Source of the DNA: Dermatemys mawii
Lineage: Eukaryota; Chordata; Testudines; Dermatemydidae
Length of the DNA stretch: 64,000 bases
Direction of reading: 5' to 3'
Assembly: GCA_007922305.1 (NCBI GenBank)
Contig: ML677333.1
Coordinates: 14,444,547 to 14,508,546, forward strand
Position numbers and translations under genes: made by a program. Of the stretch, positions 1-11,000 are shown piece by piece. The stretch's first letter is position 1. Each line of letters starts with the position of its first letter. The notes beneath the pieces were generated by a model. That model made no database searches and had not been told where the DNA came from. It was given only the letters and a program-made list of their open reading frames with translations.

Positions 1-680
1 CTACCAGACTGAAGATTGCCTCAAGGCAGTTTAAACAGGACAGTGACTGTGACGAAACATCTGTGGCCTTGGGAAAGAACATTTCAGTTTGGACCAGATT
101 GGTTCAGTTTGCTGAACAGATAAATCTGAATCAGCCCTGCCCTCCACATAAAAGTTAGAAATTAACTGTGCTTAAAAAGCACAACCAGAGTTGAACCCAA
201 GAGCTTGAAAGAATATGCAGACATCATTTCTAACTTACACAAACAGTCTGATGTGCCGTTTAAAGATTTCAAAGCACTTGAGCCACATTTTCAACTTTTT
301 TCACACCATTTGCAGTTGAAACTGACAATGTTGCAGAGGAAATGCAAATAGAGTCAGTGGAGCTTCAATGTGATACCATTTTGAAGCAGAACTTTACAGA
401 TGTTGGAATTCCAGAGTTCTACAGGTTTCTTTCAAAAGAAAGATTTCCCATGTTATTCTCTGCTTCCACTAGGAAAATAGCAATGTTTGGAAGTACATAT
501 ATATGTGAACAGTTTTTCTCTTCCATGAAGATTAATAAATCTGTGTTAAGGTCAAAGCTCACTGATGAACATTTCAAAGCAACACTGAGACTGGTTTAAT
601 CTCAGGACATCAAACCTAATATTGATGGTCTGATTGATGCAAAACGCTGCCAGCTAAGTGGCCAAAAATGAAATGACTGT
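1..680 (+). pseudogene. hAT transposase relic, C-terminal part
   Basis: An open stretch at 342-599 encodes a peptide with SKERFPMLFSAS, IAMFGSTYICEQFFSSMK and LRSKLTDEHFKATLRL. This is the pattern of the C-terminal dimerisation region of hAT-family transposases and their domesticated relatives (GTF2IRD2/EPM2AIP1/ZBED type). Upstream, 1-341 gives related fragments in shifted frames with stops, and after 599 the similarity continues to about 660 past a stop codon. It is therefore a decayed copy, lying antisense in an ASAP2 intron. The N-terminal part, including any zinc finger, is outside the window or lost. Confidence 0.7.
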
Positions 681-859
681 CAAAATTAGCACTGACTTTT
701 CACATTACAGTTAAAGAAGTTAATAAAATTAATAAATTTAATAGCATACTATATTCTTTTTTTTTTATTTTTGACTATACTTTTGTATCATTGTATGTGT
801 AACACTGAGGCTAAGTATGAGGCTCAGATTTGTTAGGCAGTGGAGTAGTTCACCTAAGG

Positions 860-1120
860 CAGGGGTCTCAAACACGTAACCCATGGGTTATTTTCTGTGG
901 CCCACCAAGCTCCCCGCGCCCCTTCTCTCCCCTTACTTTATTTCCTGCAGCTACCAAGCCAACAGGAAGGTGTCTGTAAGAGACCCGGGGCTGTGGCCCC
1001 TCAGGGAGCAAAACTGATGGCATTTCTTGTTGTCATGGGTAGCAAACAAGTCTATAAGTGGAGTCCCACACCTCTGGAAGATGTCCCTTGTGATGTTTGG
1101 AATAAGAGACCGCCGTAGTG
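860..1120 (+). mobile_element. hAT-type terminus and adjoining sequence (one end only)
   Basis: CAGGGGTCTCAAAC at 860-873 followed by a 'GTGGCCCACC' stretch is the usual terminal sequence of non-autonomous hAT elements in reptile genomes. I do not find a matching opposite terminus or an 8-bp duplication, so only the left end is called and the right limit is approximate. Confidence 0.45.
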
Positions 1121-1817
1121 AGTGGAGAAGGACCTGCTGAGGTGGTCTGCGAGCTATTCTATTGATCCATATCCGTAGCTGAAGTGAGAAGGAACATAGG
1201 AATCACTGCTTCATCCAGAATGTAATATTCCTCCTCCTCTGTTGGATCTAGGGGGCAGATCTAACTCCCTGGAAGACTGGACTGACTCTTCTGAGTAGTA
1301 CTGGTCCCAGTTTTCCCCAGTATGGCCATTAGGAGGGTTAATAAGTGGTCAGAGGGACCCAATGGCATGGGATATCAGCAGCTTTTTTGTCGTGCCTCTG
1401 GGTTTTAGGATGTCGTAAGTCCACATGGGCCAAGCTGATGGGCTTGCTTACAGCTGAATCAACTTCTTTGAAGTGGATTTCCAGGAAGACTTAGTCTCAT
1501 ACTTATGAGAATGCTTCCTGAAAAAACCCCACTGTGGAGTCTGTGGGGATAGATTCTCCCACACCAGAGTCAGACTTCACAACAGGAGGCACAGTCCTTG
1601 CTGAATCGGGCTGATGTGCTCATGCGGTGAAGGAGCGATGGTCCCCAGGCTGGGTCCGATTGAGGCCTCATGGCCTTCCCCATAATGTATTTGCGGAGAT
1701 GAAGTTCACGGCCTTCTTGGGTATGGCTGATACCGCACCTTGCCACAATATGGGCTTCCCCAAAGCAGTACTGGTGGTTGTCGCTCACTGAAAAGAATCA
1801 CAGTGTTTGAAGCTCAG
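1121..1817. other. Intronic sequence, unassigned
   Basis: Moderately GC-rich sequence with no recognisable exon or element end. It may be the inside of the hAT element that starts at 860. The minus-strand open frame at 1570-1788 has no recognisable motif. Confidence 0.4.
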
Positions 1818-2510
1818 GGCTTGGTTACACTGGCACTTTATAGCGCTATAAAGCCTCCAGGAGTGCTATAACTTACTACCCGTTCAGACTGGAGAGGCAT
1901 CTAGAGAGCTATAAACCCACAGTTCTACAGGTCCTGGTAATCCTCCCTTCCCAGAGGATTAACAGCTATTGCATATTGCCTGCTCTGTATTATTGCAAGT
2001 GTGAATGGGCATTACACTCCAAGCGCTACAGGTGATCTCTGGAGAAGCCCCGAGCCATTTAAGGCAATTGACGTATCTTCCCTTTGTTTTGAACTCGGTT
2101 GGAGGAATGCGGAAGTACGTTTTCAGAGTTTATCTCCTAACTCGACAGATAAGCAATGCAAATGTTTACGGAGGGAGCTGTGTGCCAGAGAAGACAAGCA
2201 GGCTCTGTATTTCAAAGGATATTTGCACACAGGCTCTCAGCACAAAGAAGATCCCCTCACTCTCTCCGTCCGCATACACACAACACGTTCCGCCTCACCT
2301 CTCTCGTTTGAAAAGCATGCTGCACCCAGCTGATTGCTTGGATAGCTGCCCATAATGCACCACTCTCCGTGCCACTGCAAGTGCCACAAATGTGGCCACG
2401 CTATACCGCTGGCGGGTCTCAGTGTGCACACGCTATAGCACTATCTCTATAGCTGTATAGGAAGGCAGGTATAACCAAAACCGCTATAAAGCTGTAAGTG
2501 TAACCAAGCC
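1818..2510. mobile_element. Non-autonomous DNA transposon (MITE) with GGCTTGGTTACACT termini
   Basis: The left end GGCTTGGTTACACT (1818-1831) is repeated inverted at the right end (AGTGTAACCAAGCC, 2497-2510). The subterminal 'TTTATAGCGCT'/'AGCGGTTTTGG' regions also contain related TATAGC motifs. The 693-bp interior has two overlapping open frames (2001-2355) without any recognisable domain; I treat them as chance. The superfamily cannot be decided because the flanks share only TCA. Confidence 0.65.
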
Positions 2511-4204
2511 TTCAGAGTCCAAAGCATAGCTCAGTACCTAAACAGGGTATGCGGAGGAGGGAAGTTCCCTGTGGGAGTCTAATCTAACACTAATAGGTCT
2601 ATAAAATACTAAACTGTAAAAACGGTTGTAATTATTTGTAAACTAGATAATTCTTATTTTATAGAATGAAGCCGAAGCTGTGGACACTGAAGGTTCCAAC
2701 CTGGACCATGTTGCAGTGAGAAAGAACTAGAGGCGGTCAGTACACCTACTCTTCATTCCCTCTGGCAGAGTTACAAAGTGAGCCAGGGCACATGCGTGGA
2801 CCAATGGACAAGTCTTTCAAATGCTTTGGCTCCACATGCACAGAGCACATGCATAATCCTCAGTGGAATACAACAGGGACTATCACAGAAAGAAAAAATA
2901 GTGTTATGTTACTGGATTGCAGGAGAATCCCTAAAAAAGTAGACATGACTTGACTTCTTGAAAACTGATTGGTGACAATAATACACTTAAACAAGGAGGA
3001 AGAACAAATCAATAGAGAAAGAGCATGTACATTCTCTTGCACTAAAATAAATAAAATGATGGAGCTGGCAGAAAAGTGATATTGACATCATCGGAGCTGA
3101 GGAAGAATAAAGATAAAATAGTGAAAGGAGCACAAGAACAAGGTAAATAAGAGTTATCAGAGAATTATTTTCTTTCCAGTTTTAAGTTCCTCTGCACAAG
3201 CCTAGAATATGTGAAGATTATTATATATTAAAAAGAAGGGGTAGAATCTGCACTCATCTATTCAACAAACCTGAGAGCCTTGCACAATTGAAAGTCGTGT
3301 GTCCTGGGAAAATGAAGCTATGAAATGCTTACAGGACAAAGTAAAGCAAACTGTACCCAGAGAATGCAAACAGATAAGCAGGCTGAATTCCCTTAATTTC
3401 TGAAGGGATTATTTTTGGAATGCAATGAAAAAAGTTATATATTACACAGAGATTTCAATTTTCATTATTTTAGTTTACTAGAGACAAAAACATTGTTTAA
3501 AGCTAGAATTAAGCAAGCAAATAATTTCTTGCCAACATGAACTTGGGTCTATTTTCTTGGTGCTCTGTCTATAATGTTCATAATATTAACATTTCTTGAT
3601 TTTGCCTTGTTAAACATTTTGATGCAACAAACTCTCTCCCAACACAATGATTGACTGGAATAGAGGCTTGAAATAGAGCAACTAGTTTGCTAAATGTTTT
3701 ATATTTTGATGTCTAAGTCACCAGCCAGAACTATTTTATACTACGCTAGTATAGCTTGCTATATGTACCAAAAATTTAAAAGTACTTTAACAAATTCCCA
3801 AACGTGCTGGAATCACAAGATATGTATTGGACTCAGAGTTTAAATCATATTCAGATTAATCTCATTTCCAGTGGGATGTGAAACCTGAAGTCCCAGAAGT
3901 ACCAAACCTAGATGTCTTCTGCACAGATTTTCCAATTTAGTTTGAAGATATCTGGGCCTGGCCTCTTCTGGTTTTTATACCCAGTTTGGGAGCCCTCTCC
4001 CAATCCTTTCCATCACCATTTAGGTATCTAGAAAAGTAGCTGCAACCACTTTTTAAACACTTCAAGATGTGAGCCTCCTAATTTTGGAAACACTGACATC
4101 TCAAAACATCTTTAAGTCAACATCAGTATTGATACCAAAACCATACTAACATTTAAGTGCAGATCCACCATTTCAGTGCCTACAAGTGATTTCTCACCAA
4201 TCAG
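2511..4204. other. ASAP2 intron, AT-rich, no feature seen
   Basis: AT-rich single-copy-looking sequence. No exon, element terminus or tandem repeat was recognised on either strand. Confidence 0.5.
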
Positions 4205-4430
4205 ATGCTATTCGTGTAGCTGAAGTCAAAATATCTTAGTTCGACTTACCAGACCATCCCCACGGCGGCGGGTTGACCGGGGCCACTCCCCCGCCAACTC
4301 CGCTTACTCCTCCTGCTGAGGTGGATTACAGGCGTCGATTCAGGGATCGATTTATCACATCCAGATGAGACACGATAAATTGATCCCTCATATATCAAGT
4401 GTTACCTGCTGATCTGATGGGTAGTGTAGC
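4205..4430. mobile_element. Fragment of a 'GTAGCTGAAGT/TCGACTTA' MITE family
   Basis: Contains GTGTAGCTGAAGTC, a TTCGACTTA motif and 'GATCGATTTATC', which recur at 15373-15632, 34304-34594 and 34874-35095. The termini (GTCTACACT type) are missing here, so this is a truncated copy. Confidence 0.5.
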
Positions 4431-5995
4431 TATACTCTAAGTTTTTTACAGTTATTATCACCAGCTCACCTCCATCACTGCGACAATAATGGTAACTTTG
4501 GTTTAGACAAGATTCAGCCACCTGTTGGTGTTTCAATCATAGCATCTAAATCTACTCTGAGGACAGTTGGATGACATTCTGATTAGAACACAGGTAGCTG
4601 CCTGGATTTCATGTATAACTGTACAGTTATAGCACTAGTTAGGGATTTCTGAACCTCTTCACAGTACCTGCTTCACTCCTCATATATTTTAAGGTTACCA
4701 TTGTACCCTCCAGACATTCAGTTAATCCAATCCAATTAGTCATCCAGTAAGATGAAAGATGGAAACTCCCACTCCTTCAGCATTAATTAATGATGCCACT
4801 TAAGTCAACTATAGCTTCTCTCCCTACCCCTTAAAGAATAAATTGTATCCACAACACTTCACGCCTTGGCAGGGTCAGGCAACAAAAAAAGGGACTTCTG
4901 TAATGAAACATTCAGGGCTCTCACATAACACTGAAGAATTCTAGGTTGGTTCATGTAGAAACTAAGTAAATAATTTTTAAATGGGGCAAGAGAAGAAGGC
5001 CATTAACTAAGCTATCATTAATCAGCTGATTTTATCTTTTAGTGCATTGCTATAGCAATAAGAAGGGCCCAAGAGTCAAACTATTAAATCTTCTCTTCCA
5101 CTTTAAGAGGCATGCTGTTAAAGACTGAAGGGATTTTTAGGTTCTAAGGGTAGAACTGGCAAATCTGGATGTCTGCTGGGATGACTTTTGCCATCACAAG
5201 CACAATAAAACCAAACCAATTGTTAATCCTAAACCAGCCATGGGAAACATGAACCCACTATCTCTTCTGGTTATTAATTGCATTGCTACAGAAGGCAAGG
5301 TTACATTAACAATTTCCAAGAATAAAGGAAGAAAGCATTCATTTCTAAAGCATCTCCCTTTATTTTCTTTTTTGCAAAAGTCTGGCAGATTCCTGCTTAG
5401 GCTTTTTGTACACAAATCAACTTCAGGTTCCTTGAAAACAGAAAGGTCTCACTCATAACTTTTTGATCTAAGAACCACTTACAAATTGCTAGTTATACAG
5501 CTCAATCTGTTTCTGTCATTGTGTTTTTCATCTCTGCATGTTACACTGCAATCAGGAAGGTGTCAACAGACAATCTCCAATTGTTGATATAACACAAGAG
5601 AGATGTCTCTGTTCTTCTTCAGCATTGAATTAGTAAATCACTATCTTGCAACCTGCCTGGATGACTGCTAATTTCCTGAGACTTCAGATTGATAATAATC
5701 TAGTATATTTAGGACAATGAAAGTCTGTGCATATGTATCCGTGCACATGTACAAACCCCCCCATCAAACAAGAATATATTTACTCTTACAGCTAAATAAT
5801 TGATAGAGTGAAAGATCCTTCATTATTGTCAGAGAACACCTGACAAGCAGTAACATATAAAGTATATGGAGTCATATCATGGCATTAGCTACTGCCTCAA
5901 GATGGTTGCTTCAGAAACTGAGAAAAGCTTAGAAAGCTCTCCTCACTTAAATCCATGCAAGGCCACATGACTAAAAAGAATGGAGATCCCTGAAC
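4431..5995. other. ASAP2 intron, no feature seen
   Basis: AT-rich intron. A 73-codon minus-strand frame at 5194-5415 ends in a hydrophobic stretch, but has no splice context or recognisable homology. Confidence 0.45.
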
Positions 5996-7435
5996 GACAG
6001 AATCATAGGGTTAGAAGGGACCGCAAGTGTCATCTAGTCTAACCCCTTACCAAAATGCAGGATTTGTCGTGTCTAAACCATCCAAGACACAGGCTGTACA
6101 CAGCCTTCTTTTGAAAACCTCCAGTGAATAAGCTTCGACAACCTCCCGTGGCAGTATGTTCCATTGTCCTATTGTTCTTACAGTTAAGAAGTTTTTCCTG
6201 AGATTTAATCTAAATCTGCTGTTCTGTAGTTTGAACCCATTGCCTCTTACCCTGCCTTCTGTGACAAGAGAACAACTTTTCTCCAACTTTTTTATAGTTA
6301 CCTTTCATTATCTGAAGACTGCTACCATATACCCCTTCAATCTCCGCTTTTCCAGACTAAACATATCCAGTTCCTTCAGCCTTTGATGGCTTGCATTCCA
6401 TCCCATTGATCATCTTTGTCACTCGCCTTTGGATCCTTTCCAGTTTCTCTACATCCTTTCTGTACACATTGGTGACCAAAACTGGACACAGTACTCCAGC
6501 TGAGTCCTAACCAGCACTGAGTAGAGTGATACTATCACCTTCCATGACTTGTATGCTCTGCCTCTATTAATGTAACCCAAAATTGCATTTGGGCTGGGGA
6601 GTGGGGTTTTTTTGCACAACAGAATTGCATTGCTGGCTCATGTTGAGGTTGTCATCTATCACAACTCTCAGATCCTTCTCAACAGTGCTGCTGCCAAGCC
6701 AGTTTTCTCCCATTCTGTATTTGTTATGGGTTTTCTTCCCTAAGTGTAGCGCCTTATATTTGTCTTTGATGAATTTCATTTTGTTACCTATAGCCCAGTT
6801 CTCCAATTTATCGAGATCCCTCTGAATTTTAGCCTGATCCTCCTAAATATTGGCAATTCCCCCTAGTGTTGTGTATTCTGCAAACTCAATCAGTATGCTC
6901 TTTATACCTACATCCAAGTCATTAATAAAGATATTAAACAACACCAGACCCAGAGCAGATCCCTGTGGAACCCCACTTGAGACCTCTCTCCAATCCGACA
7001 TCAGCCCATGAATAGTTACTCTTTGTTTGTGGTTGTTCAATCAATTCTGTATCCACTTCATGATAGTTCTGTGGAGCCTGCACTTTTCCAGCTTACTTAG
7101 CAGAATGTCATGTGGGACTGTGTTAAAAATCCAGGTATATTATGTCCATCACCACATTCCACCTGTCCACCAAATCAGCTACCCTGTCAAAAAAGGAAAT
7201 CAAGCCGGTTCGGCATGATTTATTCATGGTAAATCCATGCTGGCTGCTAGTGATTACTCTGTCAGCCTCCAACTATTTGCAAATTCAATGTTTTATACAT
7301 TGCTCTAATAGCTTCCCAGGTAGTGAAGTCAGGCTGTCTGGTATTGTTCTCTGCTCCTCCTTTTTCCCCTTTTTAAAGACAGGCACTACATTATCCCTTG
7401 TCTAGGCTTCAAGAACACTCCTGTTATCCACAAGT
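5996..7435 (-). mobile_element. CR1 LINE, 3' part with reverse transcriptase remnants
   Basis: The 3' end of the element is at the left, in the typical CR1 tail 'AGAATCATAGGGTTAGAAGG' at about 6001. Minus-strand frames at 6047-6286, 6567-6806 and 6843-7040 carry CR1 ORF2 motifs: SSGVPQGSALGLVLFNIFIN (the fingers/palm region of reverse transcriptase), a decayed catalytic box (FAEYTTLGG where FxDDTKLGG is expected) and LPREVVEAYSLEVFKRRL near the C-terminus. Stops and frameshifts break it. It is 5'-truncated near 7435, as is usual for CR1. Confidence 0.9.
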
Positions 7436-8000
7436 TTGTAGCTATTATTGATTATTATTATTAGAGGAAAAAGTACTTACAACGTGCATATTTAATAAAG
7501 ACAAGCATATCTGAGAGCCAATTTTTCTGGGAGATGGTTCATTTTTATGAATAGCTAGAAATTGGGATCATAATCAAATTTTAAACAATGATACATCAAC
7601 CCTAAGAAGTTCTATCCTTTCAAAACAACAATACTGATGGTAAAAGATATCGTAGATAATCTAAAAAGTGACCCACCCCCCCAATATACCTTTTCATTCT
7701 ATGTTTACAATGGCCTTGCAAAATTCTACATGCCCATTTACCCAAGAACAAAAAAACAGGCAAGTAAAATACATTATTTCATTATCAGCAAGTAGCATAA
7801 TAAAGAGCAAATATAAGATTTTGTGGTTGGGTTGTTAAATTCTCATGGCAATTTTGCAAAGCTGACATAAAAAAATAGGGCCATCTAATTCAAGATGCTG
7901 CATGAGGAATCTAGCTAATTCCAAACTATAAATATACAACATAGTTTGTTTTGTATTAGCAACCAAATACATGCATAAAATACTATAAACAAATACTTAC
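7436..8000. other. ASAP2 intron downstream of the exon at 8001-8070
   Basis: Starts with an ATT-rich stretch at about 7445-7462 where the CR1 copy breaks off, then AT-rich sequence. The next ASAP2 exon (remainder of PH) is not present anywhere to the left in this window. Confidence 0.5.
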
Positions 8001-8070
8001 TGTACCATGGGAAATTGTAAGGAAACCATTTTTAACTGAGCATTTCCTTTTCTGCCATACTTTTCTGATT
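8001..8070 (-). CDS. ASAP2: ASAP2 exon, PH domain strand 1-2
   Basis: The acceptor is ...CAG before 8070 and the donor is GTAAGT after 8001. The 70 nt give one base completing a Gly codon, then 23 codons: [20 protein letters not shown] plus HGT. This is the start of the phosphoinositide-binding PH domain, with the basic K/R cluster in the first strands. The exon ends in phase 0. It joins exactly to the exon at 8183-8286 across an intron of only 112 nt. Confidence 0.93.
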
Positions 8071-11000
8071 CTGGTTTTAAAAAAAAGACAAAGTGACTCA
8101 AGTTTATGTATAATTAGTATTAAAATTACATAGGCTCACAGGACTGCAGTTTTTTTTCCAGTAATTATCTAATGGTACATACCCATCACTTTTTTTATAT
8201 AGGCTACCATTTCTTTCAGTGCCATGCTCTTTGTTTCCCTGAGGCTGATGTAAACTGTACGCTGTACTCTGACGTATTTGAGAATCCTAAAGGATAGGAA
8301 AAAAAGCATTACAGTTTGCAAATCCAAGACAGTCCAAATGAAGTAAATATTTTTGCCCAAATTAGAGAACAGCATGAGAGGGTTCGTTTTTCCTGCCAGA
8401 TGGAACAAGGGGAATTTAAAAAGCAGCTAACATTGCTACCCACTTCTGCCACAGTGCTGAAGGGATTCCACTGAAAAATGAATGCAGCCTTAGTCCAGCC
8501 TTCAGCTGCATTAACTTTTCAGTGGAGTCCCCACCAGCCTGGTAAGAGAACAGATTGTGTTACTCAACCCTAGGCTGTCAACGTGCACATTCTCAACTCC
8601 TTAAAAAGCTCTCTGCAGGTGATTTCTTACTTATTTTTTATTTGGCTTCACCACCACCACTTAGGTTCCGTTTAATCTAAATCCTAATCAAACAACAGGC
8701 TTTCCAACCTGTGCAAAAATTCCTGTGTGTAAACCAGATCTGCACGACATGAGGCCCAGGGGCCACATGCGGCCCGCACGGGCTCACTGTGCAGCCCGCG
8801 GGGGGTAAGTAGGGGTGGGGCAAGCCAAGTGGTGGGGTGGAGGGAAGCGGATGGGGGCTGGGCGAGGGCAGGGCTTTTTGGCCTGCAGCTGGTTTTTATG
8901 CAGTAATATGGCCCTCACTGCTTTCCGAGTTGTGCAGGCCTGGTGTAAACCATTAAAGAACACTGTTATCCATATGCCCAACTGCACCTTGTCATGGAAA
9001 ATACCAGGAGAATAAAGGTTCTCCTATGGAGTCTGTTCCACGTTGCCCAGCTTGGGTGCCCAGGCAGCACAGATCCATGGGAACCTTGACATTCCACTGG
9101 AAACAGGCTGCAAGAGGCTTCCCCCACTACTCCTAGAGCTGAGAAGGAACTCCACTGGGGGCGCAGCCTTTTCACAAATCAGGAACATCTGTACTTAAAA
9201 AGCACAACCTGCATGATTTCGAAGGGGCACCGCTTTTTAGAAGTTCCTCAATTTCAGCAGCACCAGGGCATGTATCCCAATTAGTAGAAATATGCAAAAC
9301 TGATTCTTAAAAGAATTGTTTCAACCAAAAAAATGAATTTTTAGTTGATTCTGGACCTTCAGCCCTGAACGAAGTAGAATCCTGGCATTATAAATGGCAA
9401 GGATCATACTTTATATAAACCCCTTAGGAAAAAATATGTTAGCTCATGCCATATCAACAATAGTCCTGCAGCATGGACTTGCCTGTCCATTAAAAAAAGC
9501 TCTCCTGTCTACCATTACAGTAAGCAATACACACCCAGTTATATATGGTAGAGGATTGAAGCATGGGAGGAAAAATGGAGAAGTGAAGCTCACCTAAATG
9601 AATCTCTGAGAATACCTAAGCATAAACCTGTTAAAAAGAATAAATTGAACATCTAAGAAATAAGCCTGTTAATTTAATAAACCCCTCATTTGCCAAAGAG
9701 GTGACACAGCATGTCTCAAATGTATTAAATGTGTATACATTAAATACAGTGCTCCGAAGATTATGAATTTAGGAGATCACCGTTTGTTTTTTTAATTAGG
9801 ATTATTTTTGTATAGATGGGTTTATGCCAACTATTTTATACAGAACTATTTGTCTTGGTATATCCAACTGCCAAGCACAGCGAAGCAGGGTTATGGGTTT
9901 TCCTCCTGCACAATTTTTCTTCCACTAGTGATCAAAGACTAGTGTACAAAGGTGTATTTAGCTATGTAGGTATCCCAGATGTCAAATGATGGCAAGCATG
10001 TGTCTGTCCCTGTGTGTCTCTGAGCTATCTGAGCTGTACCTTAGACATTGGTTCTTCAGTCTGGCACTGCTTTTTTGATACTTGGCCAGGAACAAATACA
10101 TTAAGCGTCAGACTTAACAGAGATTTTTTTCAAGATCTCTTGTGTAGTTTAAAAATAATCCAAAGTCATCCGCATATTGGTATTTATCTTTAGATGTTTA
10201 ACGCTGAATGTGCCATAATGCGCTCTGAGTGGTGGCATTAATAAATTCAATGCTATTTCTCTTAAGAGTTAAGAATCTATTATTTGTCATCTCTGTACTC
10301 AATTACTGTATATAAAAAGAGAAAGGCACTGACTTAGATCAGCTCTGTAGGCAGTTCTACACTCTCTGCCTTGCTCAGGACTTATTGTTCCTCCTACCTG
10401 TCTTGCAACTTCCCTTCCATAGCTCTGCCCTCTCCTGAGTGCGGAAATGTTACTCCTGAGAAGTTTAGAGGCACTGAAGGAGTTTTAGTTTCAACATTGT
10501 AGAGCTTTAGCTCTTCCAGAAGCTGACGCTCCCAGTTGTCCAAACTCTTCTTCCCCTAATTATCTTAAGGTTTCAGATGACCTCCAAAACCAACAGGTAA
10601 CTAGGATTTCCACATACTTAGTATTTTGCCGCTTCTTTTTGCAGAGTACTGTCTATTCCTTTCATCTGTTTATACCCAGTTTTATATTTTGCCAAATTGG
10701 GAACCCAGTAACACAACTTTACTGCTTTCCTCAGCTAAAGAAGAAGCCACTTTAGATCATGTATATTTCTACACGTGCATTAGTACTATTTTAAAAATAT
10801 TAAGAACGTAAGACTAGGGAATGGGACACAGCTTATTAAAATCGGTTAAAATATGGTCCAAGTCAACAGCGCCCAAAACTTTTGCCATCTGAGGGTGTTC
10901 AGAGGCCTGTGACAACTATGTTCATGGTCACAGTCTAGTTCCTACTGGATTAGACTCCATATGACAAATCACCAATATAATTTGCATCTTTCTGGCCAGT

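Noticed and set aside
2001..2355. Two overlapping frames of 110 and 116 codons
   Set aside because: They lie inside the MITE at 1818-2510, in two frames at once, with no transposase motif.
5194..5415. Minus-strand frame ending in a hydrophobic segment
   Set aside because: Considered as a small membrane protein or processed pseudogene, but no homology was recognised, no signal or promoter was seen, and it is only 73 codons in AT-rich intron.
1..8000. Search for the ASAP2 exon following 8001-8070 (rest of PH domain)
   Set aside because: No minus-strand segment with matching phase and PH-like peptide was found. The next exon must lie to the left of the window.
8169..8408. 79-codon minus-strand frame overlapping the ASAP2 exon
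   Set aside because: It is a shifted frame of the exon at 8183-8286. The spliced frame gives the conserved ASAP2 peptide instead.
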